Source: Candidatus Dormiibacterota bacterium (GTDB taxonomy: Bacteria > Chloroflexota > Dormibacteria > Aeolococcales > Aeolococcaceae). Taken from it: a stretch of 64,000 bases of DNA. The position numbers and the translations under genes are program-made. Position 1 is the stretch's first letter; each line of letters opens with the position of its first letter. The DNA lies in the NCBI GenBank assembly GCA_003153505.1, contig PLZA01000074.1, positions 99,908-163,907 on the forward strand. Reading direction: 5' to 3'. Below the pieces are notes generated by a model, which did no database searches, was not told the DNA's origin, and was given only the letters and a program-made list of their open reading frames with translations. Positions 44,092 through 52,786 of the stretch are shown here, piece after piece.

Positions 44092-45023
44092 GTCCGGAGG
44101 CAACAGCACTCGAGGGTCGCATCGTCGCGAACGATCTGACCAAGGTCTTTGGTGAGGTCAAGGCCGTGGACGGCCTCTCGTTCAGCGTCGAGCCAGGGTC
44201 GGTCACCGGGTTCCTCGGTCCGAACGGCGCCGGGAAGACGACGACCCTGCGCATGATCCTCGGGCTGGCCACTCCCACCTCGGGGACCGGGACCATCAGC
44301 GGACTCACCTACGCGCATCTGCCCCATCCGGGGCGAACGGTCGGCGCTGTCCTGGAAGCGACCAGCTTTCATCCCGGCCGCTCTGCCCGCAATCACCTTC
44401 GCGTCTTCTGCGCCGCCGCAGGGCTTCCGGACAAGCGAGCCGACGAGGTGCTCGAATGGGTCGGGCTCACCCAGGCCGCGCGCTATTCGGTGCGCGGCTT
44501 CTCGCTCGGCATGCGCCAGCGGCTCGGCCTGGCAACGGCGCTTCTCGGCAACCCGCGGGTCCTGCTCCTCGATGAGCCCGCCAACGGGCTCGACCCCGAG
44601 GGCATCGCCTGGCTGCGGGGTCTGCTTCGTCACTTCGCTGACGTCGATGGACGGACGGTGCTGATCTCGAGCCACGTGCTGTCGGAGGTCGAGCAGACGG
44701 TCGACCGCGTCGTGATCATCGCGCGCGGCCGGCTCCTCTATGAGGGGAGGCTGGCCGACCTCGAAGGGGCGAACGGTGGTGTCGTGGTGCGGACGCCAAG
44801 CCCCGAACAGCTGAGCGGCGCGTTGGCGCCGCTCAATGTCAAGGTCACGCCGCGAGCCGACGGGTCGCTCGGGGTTGTGGGCGCGACTCCTGAGGCCGTC
44901 GGCCACGCCGCGTGGGCAGCGCACGTCGAGCTGCACGAGCTGCGAGCGGGAAGCTCGAGCCTGGAGGAGACCTTCCTGCGATTGACCGCTGAGCCGAGCG
45001 CACCCACCGAGCCTGGCGCGTGA
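44088..45023 (+). CDS. ABC transporter ATP-binding protein
   Basis: A 311-residue ATPase: Walker A GPNGAGKTT near residue 43, signature LGMRQRLGLA, Walker B VLLLDEPANGLDPEG and the H-loop in LISSHVLSEVE. A C-terminal extension of about 90 residues follows, as in DrrA/CcmA-type exporters. TTG start overlapping the HxlR stop; GTGA overlap with the permease gene. With the permease it forms a two-gene efflux or lantibiotic/drug-resistance-like ABC-2 exporter. Confidence 0.92.
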   Translation: MSPEATALEGRIVANDLTKVFGEVKAVDGLSFSVEPGSVTGFLGPNGAGKTTTLRMILGLATPTSGTGTISGLTYAHLPHPGRTVGAVLEATSFHPGRSARNHLRVFCAAAGLPDKRADEVLEWVGLTQAARYSVRGFSLGMRQRLGLATALLGNPRVLLLDEPANGLDPEGIAWLRGLLRHFADVDGRTVLISSHVLSEVEQTVDRVVIIARGRLLYEGRLADLEGANGGVVVRTPSPEQLSGALAPLNVKVTPRADGSLGVVGATPEAVGHAAWAAHVELHELRAGSSSLEETFLRLTAEPSAPTEPGA

Positions 45024-45787
45024 TCAACCTGATCCGCGCCGAATGGCGAAAGGTGATCACCGTCAAGCTCGGCTGGGGCATGCTCCTCGGAGCCCTGGCG
45101 CTCGCGGCGCTGGGAGTTGTCGCGCAGATCGCCAGCAACGGCAATGGTGCCAACGGGAATTTCCTGCCGCCGCTGAGCGCGGCGGAGACGCAGCGGTCTA
45201 TCGCCGCCTCGTCCGGGAGCGCCTATCTCTTCTCAGTCGTGGTCGGGATCATCCTGATCACCACCGAGTTCCGCCACTTCACGTCGCGGCCGACATTTCT
45301 CATCGAACCGCGACGCGGGTTGGTCGTGGTCGCCAAGTTGTTGGTGGCCGCGCTCGTCGGCATCATCTATGGAGTCGCGTGCGCCGCCCTGACGGCCGCG
45401 ATCATGGCAATCTGGTTCGCCGCCCTGGGCGTCAACATCGGCTGGGTCAGCAACGGCATCCTGCTTTCGATGCTCGGCGACACCGCGGTCATCGCAATCT
45501 TCGCTGTCGTGGGCATTGGCGTCGGCGTGCTCGTGCGGAATCAGATCGCGGCCATCATCGGCACTCTCGTGTATCTCTTCGTGCTGGAGCCGCTCACCGA
45601 CATCATTCCGCTGGTGCAGAAGGCGTATCCATACCTCCCCGGCGCCGCTGCCGCGGCCGTCACGGGTGCAAACCGCGGGAGCCTTGCCCACCTCAACGCC
45701 GTTCAGGGCGGCCTGGTGCTGCTCGGCTACGGACTGCTCTTCGCGGTCGGCGGGTGGCTGTTCACCATCCGCCGCGACATTCCCTGA
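45020..45787 (+). CDS. ABC-2 type permease
   Basis: A 255-residue integral membrane protein with six hydrophobic segments. It begins MINLIRAEWRKVITVKLGWG, typical of ABC-2 permeases (amphipathic coupling helix before TM1). TM2 is SAYLFSVVVGIILITTEFRH, whose glutamate-Phe-Arg end is conserved in this family; a large loop precedes the final helix. Starts with GTG overlapping the ATPase stop. Partner of the ATPase encoded immediately upstream. Confidence 0.88.
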   Translation: MINLIRAEWRKVITVKLGWGMLLGALALAALGVVAQIASNGNGANGNFLPPLSAAETQRSIAASSGSAYLFSVVVGIILITTEFRHFTSRPTFLIEPRRGLVVVAKLLVAALVGIIYGVACAALTAAIMAIWFAALGVNIGWVSNGILLSMLGDTAVIAIFAVVGIGVGVLVRNQIAAIIGTLVYLFVLEPLTDIIPLVQKAYPYLPGAAAAAVTGANRGSLAHLNAVQGGLVLLGYGLLFAVGGWLFTIRRDIP

Positions 45788-45790
45788 AGC

Positions 45791-48403
45791 TCAGCTTCCG
45801 GACACGATTTCCGGTGCGGTTGCTCGCGGGGGTCGGCGGCGCGGGAGCGCGATGATCTTGGCTCCGCCACTCAACGGCGTCGCCCGGACCGAGCGATCCC
45901 GACCCTCATGCTTCGCGGAGTACATCGCGCGATCAGCAGCCCCCAGCAGCCGGTCGAGGGTGCCGCCATGAGCGGGATAGGTTGCGATCCCGATCGACGC
46001 GGTGAGTCCTCCGAGGCTGCATCCGTCGGGCATGACAACGTCGCGCACCGCGGCCCGCACCGCATCAGCGGCGATCCATGCGCCTTGCTCGGAGCAATCG
46101 TGGAGGAGGAGAACGAACTCCTCGCCTCCAAGCCGCACCACGGCGTCGGCGCCGCGCACTGCTGTGCGCAGCTGCGTGGCCACGCGCTGGAGCACGACGT
46201 CGCCGATGGCGTGTCCGCTGCTGTCATTCACGGCCTTGAAATGATCGAGGTCGACGAGAAGCAGTGACAGCGGCTGGCTTTCGCGGGAGGCACGGGCGAT
46301 GTCGCGTTCGCCGGCATCCCGCAGCCAGCGGCTGTTGTACAGGCCCGTCAATGGGTCGGTCATGGCGGCGTTGACGAGCTCGACGTAGAGCTGAGCGTTC
46401 CGCCAGGCCGACGCGGCGACATGTGCGAACAGCGAGGCAGCCTCGAGCTCGTCGGCGCTGAACTGGTCGATCCCAAGACGCCAGCAGTTGATGATGCCGA
46501 GCTTGTGCTCGGTCGCCACGAGCGGCACGAGAAGCAGCGATTCCTGAACGTACGATGTTCCCGGGATCTGCCTCGCCAGCGGATGCATCGAGGTGTCGGG
46601 AATGTTCTGCGGCGTGCCCTTGGCGAAGGCCCAACCGGTGATCCCCGCGTCGAGGGCCATGCTGTTCGCCATGATCTCGTCACGTTCCGGGCCGGTCGCG
46701 AGCAGCGGGACCAGGCGGAAGGTCTCGTAGTCGGCTTCGTAGATCGCCATCTCGGTGACGGGCACGACGTGGCTCATCTGCTCCGCCATGACGCCAAGGA
46801 TGCGCAAGGGATCGTGCTCGCTCTGCAGCGCCAGCGCCGCGTCGCTGAGCGACCGAGCCAATCCGCGTCGCGGCCGAGGACGTGCGACGGTGCTCTGCGC
46901 AGCGAAGATGTCCGAGCTTAAGGGTGCTGCCGCGGGCAGGGCGACGCGCGTGGGGGAGACCTTCCGCTGCGCAAACCAGGTTGCATCGACGACCTCCATC
47001 GAGGTGTCACCCTTGAGGCTGTGGGGCAGCACCGGCCGGCCGAGCAGCCATCCCTGTCCGAACTGCACGCCGAGTGACTGGAGTGTCTCCTGTTCGCGTT
47101 GGGTCTCAATGCCCTCGGCGATGACCCGTGCGCCGATGTGTCCGCTGAACGACAGGAGAGCGACCACCAGAGCGCGGCGCGCGCGGTCGGCGTCGATTGC
47201 GGTGATCAGCGACCGGTCCACCTTAATGAACTCCGGGCGCAGCTCTGCGATGACGCGCATGCTGGCGTGCCCCGCGCCGGCGTCGTCGACGGCGATCCGG
47301 AAGCCCCGGGCACGGAGCTCGGCGGCGATCCGCTGCAGCAGCGCGAGATCGGGAACCGGCTCGCGCTCACTGAACTCGAGGACCACCGCGGCCGGGTCGA
47401 CCCGCGCGTCGTCGATGGCCTTGTCGAGCGCGGCCACGCCGCTCTGATCGACGAGAGTGCCGATCAGCACGTTGACGAAGAGATCTGCCTCACCGATGTT
47501 CGAGGCGGCCTGCAACGCTGCACGTACGCATGCGAGATCGACGGCTGACAGCATGTTGAGCGCGGCAGCCGCGCCGAACAGCTGGTCGGGAGTGCGGATC
47601 CGCGTCCGCGGTGGGAAGCGCGCCAGCGCTTCGTAGCCGATGACCGTGTCGTTGACGAGGCGGACGATCGGTTGCAGAGCCGAGACCATGGTGCCGCTGG
47701 TGAGCAGCGAGACGACCGTGGCCCGAAGCCGGCGATCGGGGACCAGCGAGGCAGGAGCATCGAAGCGCTCGACTGCCGGTTCGACCCCGGCGGACCATGC
47801 CCCGGCGAGCATCGTCGCGACGACCTCGAGGGTCGGGATCAACGCCGGCGCGCAGCCCGGGCCCCAGGCGGAGACGACGGCGACGACCCGATCCCTGCAC
47901 GTCACCGGGACGGCGATGACGTCGCTCTCGTCGGCCGCATTCGGCAGGGCTTTGGCAAGCGCCGAATCCGTCGTCAGACGGCGCACGGTCTCGGAGGCGT
48001 CTGCCACGCCGAAGTAAGGGCGCCGAAGCCGGACGGGCTGGCGGAGCGATTCGACGCCGTCGAGGGGGATCCGCATGCCCACCATCGTTGACGCCAGGCG
48101 CGACGACAGCCGGGCGACGAGTGAGGCTGGGACGTGCACGGCGAGCACGACTGCCATGTCCGACTCGACGGCGCTGACGATGCAGGCGACATCAAGGGCA
48201 GCGACGGTCGCGACGACCTCGGCGGCCGCTTCCCCGGGACTTCGCATGCCTGGGAGCGCGTGGCCGAGGCGAGTGAGGACTTCGAGGCGCGGATCAGGAG
48301 ACCGTGGAGCCACGAGCCGAGTGTGCTGCGTCGGATGGCGGCGACTGACAACGGAACGGTCGCGTTCCATCGGCAAATCGCCACATTTCGTGCGGCGGTC
48401 CAC
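45791..48403 (-). CDS. GAF-EAL-GAF-GGDEF protein (EAL before GGDEF)
   Basis: 870 residues in an unusual order. GAF-like (about 40-205); EAL at 230-470 (YEALARF, EAL 258-260; VLEFSEREP; DDAGAGHASMRVI; AEGIETQ); GAF (about 520-680: NIPDTSMHPLARQIPGTSYV); C-terminal GGDEF (690-850) with TDPLTGLYNSRWL, DLDHFKAVNDSSGHAIGD and GGEEF at 759-763. The cyclase site looks intact; the EAL loop has DDAGAG in place of DDFGTG, though KVDRS is retained. Usually GGDEF precedes EAL. No membrane helix. Its stop is 4 bases from the convergent permease gene. Start uncertain: ATG 48403 or the ATG at residue 12. Confidence 0.87.
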   Translation of the reverse strand: MDRRTKCGDLPMERDRSVVSRRHPTQHTRLVAPRSPDPRLEVLTRLGHALPGMRSPGEAAAEVVATVAALDVACIVSAVESDMAVVLAVHVPASLVARLSSRLASTMVGMRIPLDGVESLRQPVRLRRPYFGVADASETVRRLTTDSALAKALPNAADESDVIAVPVTCRDRVVAVVSAWGPGCAPALIPTLEVVATMLAGAWSAGVEPAVERFDAPASLVPDRRLRATVVSLLTSGTMVSALQPIVRLVNDTVIGYEALARFPPRTRIRTPDQLFGAAAALNMLSAVDLACVRAALQAASNIGEADLFVNVLIGTLVDQSGVAALDKAIDDARVDPAAVVLEFSEREPVPDLALLQRIAAELRARGFRIAVDDAGAGHASMRVIAELRPEFIKVDRSLITAIDADRARRALVVALLSFSGHIGARVIAEGIETQREQETLQSLGVQFGQGWLLGRPVLPHSLKGDTSMEVVDATWFAQRKVSPTRVALPAAAPLSSDIFAAQSTVARPRPRRGLARSLSDAALALQSEHDPLRILGVMAEQMSHVVPVTEMAIYEADYETFRLVPLLATGPERDEIMANSMALDAGITGWAFAKGTPQNIPDTSMHPLARQIPGTSYVQESLLLVPLVATEHKLGIINCWRLGIDQFSADELEAASLFAHVAASAWRNAQLYVELVNAAMTDPLTGLYNSRWLRDAGERDIARASRESQPLSLLLVDLDHFKAVNDSSGHAIGDVVLQRVATQLRTAVRGADAVVRLGGEEFVLLLHDCSEQGAWIAADAVRAAVRDVVMPDGCSLGGLTASIGIATYPAHGGTLDRLLGAADRAMYSAKHEGRDRSVRATPLSGGAKIIALPRRRPPRATAPEIVSGS

Positions 48404-48490
48404 GTCGAGGCGCCGTTGGTGACGATCTGGTTACCTGCGATTCGGCCTCAGGCGGTGTCCCCCGCAGGAGAGCGGGGTACGCTTCGCGAG

Positions 48491-48538
48491 ATGAGCGGCT
48501 GTCCAGCCTGTGGCCATCGCAACCAGAAGAGAGCGTGA
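48491..48538 (+). CDS. 15-residue CxxC peptide upstream of traR-like gene
   Basis: ATG at 48491 opens MSGCPACGHRNQKRA and stops in a GTGA overlap with the start of the TraR/DksA-like gene. The C-x2-C-x-H arrangement could bind a metal. A hairpin (CCCCGC-aggaga-GCGGGG, 48460-48477) lies just upstream. It may be a leader peptide that couples translation to the next gene, or chance. Confidence 0.35.
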   Translation: MSGCPACGHRNQKRA

Positions 48539-48912
48539 AACCGCCGGCCGAGCCCAATCCGTTCGCCGGCGCGCGTGCGGCACTCTCGAGCAAGCGCGCC
48601 GAGATCGTCTCCAAGGTCGACGAGCTGGGCACCCACGATCCGGCCGAGGTCGCCAGTCTCGGTTTCGGGAAGCGTGTCGGTGACGCCACCCTGTACGCGG
48701 TCGAGAGGATGACCGACGCCTATCGGGCACGGACGATCTATGCGACGGTCGCGGACATCGACCACGCACTGGAGCGGATCGAAGCCGGCGCGTACGGACG
48801 GTGCGTCGCCTGTGCCGGTCCCATCCCCGTTGAACGTCTTCGCGCGGTGCCCTGGGCGGCCCTGTGCGTCCCCTGCAGCGCCAAACCCGTCAGGTCGAAA
48901 CTGGTGCGCTGA
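48535..48912 (+). CDS. TraR/DksA-family zinc-finger protein
   Basis: A 125-residue protein with an N-terminal helical hairpin (AALSSKRAEIVSKVDELG) and a C-terminal zinc finger of the DksA/TraR type: YGRCVACAGPIPVERLRAVP then ALCVPCSAK (C-x2-C, 18 residues, C-x2-C). The preceding IDHALERIEAGAYGRC is the family signature. DksA relatives bind the RNA polymerase secondary channel; the acidic tip residues are not clear here, so effect unknown. GTG start overlapping a 15-codon CxxC reading frame. Confidence 0.87.
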   Translation: MKPPAEPNPFAGARAALSSKRAEIVSKVDELGTHDPAEVASLGFGKRVGDATLYAVERMTDAYRARTIYATVADIDHALERIEAGAYGRCVACAGPIPVERLRAVPWAALCVPCSAKPVRSKLVR

Positions 48913-48927
48913 CAGGAACTTTCGGCG

Positions 48928-49476
48928 TCAGCTGCCCCCGGTCACGGAAGGCGCGATCTCACCCCGGCCCGCCTGCTGGAGGTCGATGGGGAGAGCCACA
49001 CCCAGCTTCCGTCCGAGGATCTCGAGCTGCACCCGCCACTCGATGATCGCGGCTCGCTGGTCCGACTGCGTGTTGGGGAGGTTCGAGACATTGTCGTCGG
49101 CCATCCCGCTCACGAGCGCATTGAGATAGGAGTCCTCGAAAATGAAGGTGTGCGCATACGGCGCGTTGATTGCGGCGAGCGCGGGATCCGAAGGCTGCAG
49201 CGCGTTCACGTCGACGGTGAAGTCTGCGAAGCGCAGCTCGAGCGCTCCCATCCTCGCAGCGGCTCGAGCATCGGTCAGGCTGTGGTTCTGGAAGCCTTGG
49301 ATAATCGGGTCGGCGCCCTGGAGCAGGGCGTTCACCTCAAGCCGGATGGGTTCGACGGCGGCCAGGTATGCCTTGAGATCTGCGGCGGTCGTGCCGGTGT
49401 GAACGGCGGGACTCTGGCCGCACGCGCCTGCGGCGATCGCGGCACATCCGGCGGCCGCGAGCAGCTTCTGTTTCAG
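48928..49476 (-). CDS. Putative lipoprotein with apparent CTG start
   Basis: About 182 residues beginning LKQKLLAAAGCAAIAAGACG, a lipoprotein signal (basic n-region, hydrophobic core, lipobox AGAC with the lipidated Cys at about 19). The mature part is helical (DLKAYLAAVEPIRLEVNALL, then AIIEWRVQLEILGRKLGVAL) without a family I know. Within the frame no ATG, GTG or TTG exists near the signal; the CTG at 49476 is the only sensible start, the upstream frame being antisense to the acyltransferase. Convergent with the TraR gene, 15 bases apart; divergent from the WES/DGAT gene. Confidence 0.65.
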   Translation of the reverse strand: MKQKLLAAAGCAAIAAGACGQSPAVHTGTTAADLKAYLAAVEPIRLEVNALLQGADPIIQGFQNHSLTDARAAARMGALELRFADFTVDVNALQPSDPALAAINAPYAHTFIFEDSYLNALVSGMADDNVSNLPNTQSDQRAAIIEWRVQLEILGRKLGVALPIDLQQAGRGEIAPSVTGGS

Positions 49477-49595
49477 ACGGCCACCATGGCGCTCGACGTG
49501 CGCACAGCGTTCGCCCCTGTGATGCGTGATGATCGACCTGCTGCGGAGTATGGTCCGCGAACACGTGCCACCGCCGGGACCTGGAGGGACATGAC

Positions 49596-51086
49596 GTGGA
49601 TGTGATGAGTGCGCAGGACGCGGCGTTCCTCCATATCGAGAACGGCAACAACCCCATGCATATCGGGTCGGTTGCCGTCCTCGAGGGGCCCGCACCCGCG
49701 TACGGAGACCTCGTGCGGCTGATCGCCGCCAAGTTGCCCCTGGTGCCGCGCTACCGGCAGAAGGTGCGCTTTGCGCCGGTCGGGCTCGCCCGGCCTGTGT
49801 GGGTCGACGATCCGCATTTTCAAATCCTGTATCACATCCGGCACACGGCGCTGCCACCGCCGGGCGGGAGAGATGAGCTCCGGAATCTCGCCGGGCGCGT
49901 CTTCGCGCAGACCCTCGATCGAAGCAAGCCCCTCTGGGAACTGTGGATGGTCGAAGGACTCCAGGATGGGCGCTGGGCAGTGATCTCCAAGGTGCATCAC
50001 TGCATGGTCGACGGGGTCTCGGCAACTGACCTCCTCACCGTCATGTTCGATGCCGCCGACGACGCAGTGCCGGCTCCGGCCCCAGCCATCGATTGGGATC
50101 CGGAACCGGAGCCTGGAACCTTCATGCTCGCGGCCCACGGCGTGGTCAGGACGCTCGCCGACCCGCTCGGCCGGCTGCGGGACTTCTCCGGAGGGCTCCG
50201 GATCACCGCCGGACCGCGAACGCGCCTCGCCGAGGGAGCCGAGCTCCTGCGCTCCCTCGCCGAATGGACCAGGCGTTCAGCGACCTCGCTCAACGGCTCG
50301 ATCGGACCGCATCGAAGGTGGAGCTGGGCAGAAGCCGATCTCGACGACGTCAAGACCGTCCGTCAGGGCCTCGGCGGCACCGTCAACGATGTTGTCCTGG
50401 CGGCGATCACGGCCGGATTCCGCAGTCTGCTCATCCACCGCGGTGAGGACGTGTCCAACCGGGTGGTGCGGACCCTGGTCCCGGTGTCCGTTCGGGCCGA
50501 CTCGGAGCGGGGCGTCTACAACAACCGCGTATCGGGGATCTTTCCGGGGCTTCCCGTGTCGATCGCCGATCCGGGAGAGCGCCTCAATGCGATATCGAGC
50601 CAGCTCGCGATGCTCAAGGGATCGAAGCAGGCGGTCGCCGGCGACGCCCTGGTGAAGCTCGCGGGCTTCGCTCCGCCGATGCTCCTCTCGCTCGGCTCGC
50701 GGCTGGCGGCCCGGACGCCGCAGCGCGCCCTCCAGACGGTGACCACCAACGTTCCCGGCCCCCAGTTTCCGCTCTACGTCGTCGGCCGGCGGATGGTCTA
50801 CTCGTACCCCTACGTGCCGATCATGGGGAGCGTCCGGATCAGCATCGCGATCTTCTCGTACTGCGGCCGTCTCTTCTTCGGGATTACCGGCGACTACGAC
50901 TCCGTGACCGACATCGATGTCCTTCGCGACGGCATCGAGGAGGGGATGCGCGAGCTGGTCGCCGCCGCGGGCGGCTCGGCACCGGGGAGTGCACGCCGTC
51001 GCAGCAAGCGATCGCCTCGCGGATCGGGGTCCCGAACTGCCTCGCGCGACGGTCAGGCGGCCGCCGCGCGCACCGGAAAGAGGTAA
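49596..51086 (+). CDS. Wax ester synthase/diacylglycerol acyltransferase (WES/DGAT)
   Basis: 496 residues. It starts MDVMSAQDAAFLHIENGNNP, the usual family opening, and has the catalytic HHxxxDG motif as HHCMVDG at 134-140. NDVVLAAITAGFRSLL and SNVPGP-like TNVPGPQFPLYV mark the C-terminal half. It transfers acyl chains from acyl-CoA to diacylglycerol or fatty alcohol, making storage lipid. GTG start with GGAGGG 7 bases upstream. A basic 30-residue tail ends the protein. The 3' end overlaps the convergent lipase-like gene by 34 bases. The acyl-CoA synthetase at 31 kb could supply substrate. Confidence 0.92.
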   Translation: MDVMSAQDAAFLHIENGNNPMHIGSVAVLEGPAPAYGDLVRLIAAKLPLVPRYRQKVRFAPVGLARPVWVDDPHFQILYHIRHTALPPPGGRDELRNLAGRVFAQTLDRSKPLWELWMVEGLQDGRWAVISKVHHCMVDGVSATDLLTVMFDAADDAVPAPAPAIDWDPEPEPGTFMLAAHGVVRTLADPLGRLRDFSGGLRITAGPRTRLAEGAELLRSLAEWTRRSATSLNGSIGPHRRWSWAEADLDDVKTVRQGLGGTVNDVVLAAITAGFRSLLIHRGEDVSNRVVRTLVPVSVRADSERGVYNNRVSGIFPGLPVSIADPGERLNAISSQLAMLKGSKQAVAGDALVKLAGFAPPMLLSLGSRLAARTPQRALQTVTTNVPGPQFPLYVVGRRMVYSYPYVPIMGSVRISIAIFSYCGRLFFGITGDYDSVTDIDVLRDGIEEGMRELVAAAGGSAPGSARRRSKRSPRGSGSRTASRDGQAAAARTGKR

Positions 51087-51853
51087 CGGGCGAGGGATGG
51101 TGGCCGGAAGAGCCGCCAGGCTCCCGCAGGTTGTGCAAGTCGATCCGCGATGATCCAGAGCACAGACGCGTTGTGGCCCATGCCGAGGTGACTGCTGTAG
51201 ACGGCAACGTTCTCGTGCTGCCGTCCCGCTGTGTTCAGGCACGCCTGCCAGGGAACGACTCCGTCGAGCCGTGAGTAGACGGCGGTGGTGGGCACCGGGA
51301 TCGGCAGTGACAGCCGCTCACGATCGGGAACCGAGCCCGGGCTGACGTGGAGCACCCCCAGGCGCCGGTAGGTCGCGTGTGCCCGGCTGTCGCTCGGGTC
51401 GCTGAGGCCGAACGGGCTCCCGAGCGTGATCACCTGACGGACGAGGGCCGGCCGCGAGCGGGCAAGCTCTCTCGCGAAGATCCCGCCCAGACTCCAGCCC
51501 ACGAGGCTGACCGGCCGGCCCGAGGTGCGATGCAGCTCTTCGAGGCGTGTGGTCATGCCACTGAGAATCGCCGGTGTCGGGCCGAGGTTGCGGCCGAGCC
51601 GCCAGGGGTGCACGTCGTAGCCGAGCGAGCGAAGGTATGCCCGCATGGTGGCTGTCGACCTGTCCTCGCCCAGCAGGCCGGGCAGAACCAGCACCGTGTG
51701 GCCATCGCCCCGCGGCGCGCGAAGCAGCACCGGCGCCGCCGCCAGCAGGGCGCCGTAGTCGGCGATGGCCCGCCCCGGCTCGCTGATGAAGAGCGCGAGC
51801 GATGGACGCGACGTTGCGGTCACAACCGGTTCATACCACTCGAGGAGGAGCAA
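51053..51853 (-). CDS. Lipase-like alpha/beta hydrolase
   Basis: 266 residues. The oxyanion/HG-like region is VLVLPGLLGEDRSTATMRAY, the nucleophile elbow GWSLGG (about 120), the acid in YSRLDGVVPW and a C-terminal His in LGMGHNASVLW. PGLLG-type entry and DGVV are seen in triacylglycerol-lipase/PGAP1-like proteins. No signal peptide. It follows galM after 12 bases and crp-galM overlap, so it is the third gene of that unit, and it overlaps the WES/DGAT gene tail-to-tail; the pairing suggests neutral lipid turnover (inference). Confidence 0.82.
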   Translation of the reverse strand: MLLLEWYEPVVTATSRPSLALFISEPGRAIADYGALLAAAPVLLRAPRGDGHTVLVLPGLLGEDRSTATMRAYLRSLGYDVHPWRLGRNLGPTPAILSGMTTRLEELHRTSGRPVSLVGWSLGGIFARELARSRPALVRQVITLGSPFGLSDPSDSRAHATYRRLGVLHVSPGSVPDRERLSLPIPVPTTAVYSRLDGVVPWQACLNTAGRQHENVAVYSSHLGMGHNASVLWIIADRLAQPAGAWRLFRPPSLARYLFPVRAAAA

Positions 51854-51865
51854 TGGGTGAGGACG

Positions 51866-52786
51866 CTAGAGCGGAGCGATTCCCCAGGTGCTGGAGTGCT
51901 CGTCACCGGGTTGCAGGACGACCAGCCCTGCGCCGGAGTTGAACGCGTCGGGAGCGCAGGTCATCGGCTCGATCGCGAGGCCACGGCGACGCCGATCAGC
52001 CTCCGCCAGCGTGTCACCGCTGTAGACCATTGCGTAGGGGTGGCTGCCGTCCATCCACACGCAGACGCCGCGCTGGCCATCAGGCGCAGTCAGGGAGATC
52101 CGGGTGACGCCGTCGTCATCGGGGCCGAGCCCGGTGAAGGCGGTGTCCAGCACCAGGGATCCGATGGGACGCGGATCACGGAAGTCGAGGTCGGTACCTG
52201 CAACGGGATGTGTCTCGCCGGTGGGGATGCCGCGGTCATCCGCCTCCAGGGTCGCAGCCGCCGGGAGGCGCAGCCAGGCGTCGTCGATCACCCCGCCGCC
52301 GACCCGGACGTACGGGTGGGAACCGGCACCGAATGGGCACGACCTGTCGCCGAGGTTGGTCGCTATCACCCCCACGGTCAGGCCACGTTCGTCGAGCGCG
52401 TATGTTGCGACCAGGCCGAGGTGGAACGGGTAGCCCTCCTCGGGGAGGAGGTCGAGCGCGAGTGTCACCTTCGCCGTCGCCACGTCCAGGAGCCGCCACG
52501 ATCTTGCCCGGGTGAGACCGTGGATCGCGCACCCGGTCCTCGGTTCGTTGACCGCCAGGCGATTTTCGTGGCCCGCAAAACGATAAGCGGCGCCGGCGAC
52601 ACGGTTCGGCCACGGGAGGAGGAGATCTCCGCGGCTGCTGCCGTCCTCGTCGTCCCGTCCGTACCCGTCAATGATCGGGAGACCGCCCGCCTCATACTCC
52701 CGGAGTCCCGCACCCCGTTCGACCACGACGGCTCGCTGCCGGCCACTCGTCAGCTCGTACTGACGCCCTGACGGGGGCGCCGTCAC
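51866..52786 (-). CDS. Aldose 1-epimerase (mutarotase) family
   Basis: 306 residues of galactose-mutarotase fold. Substrate-binding and catalytic residues are recognisable: LLPWPNRVAG (Arg), CAIHGLTRARSW (first His), FGAGSHPYVRVGG (catalytic His-Pro-Tyr) and a late acidic residue in RRGLAIEPMTCAPDAFN (catalytic Glu). It interconverts alpha and beta anomers of a hexose or acts on a hexose-6-phosphate. ATGA overlap with the upstream Crp-like gene and 12-base gap to the downstream hydrolase show co-transcription. Confidence 0.88.
   Translation of the reverse strand: MTAPPSGRQYELTSGRQRAVVVERGAGLREYEAGGLPIIDGYGRDDEDGSSRGDLLLPWPNRVAGAAYRFAGHENRLAVNEPRTGCAIHGLTRARSWRLLDVATAKVTLALDLLPEEGYPFHLGLVATYALDERGLTVGVIATNLGDRSCPFGAGSHPYVRVGGGVIDDAWLRLPAAATLEADDRGIPTGETHPVAGTDLDFRDPRPIGSLVLDTAFTGLGPDDDGVTRISLTAPDGQRGVCVWMDGSHPYAMVYSGDTLAEADRRRRGLAIEPMTCAPDAFNSGAGLVVLQPGDEHSSTWGIAPL

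Noticed and set aside
48928..50025. Long form of the lipoprotein frame starting at 50025
   Set aside because: The first 180 codons are antisense to the WES/DGAT gene and would bury the lipoprotein signal inside the protein.
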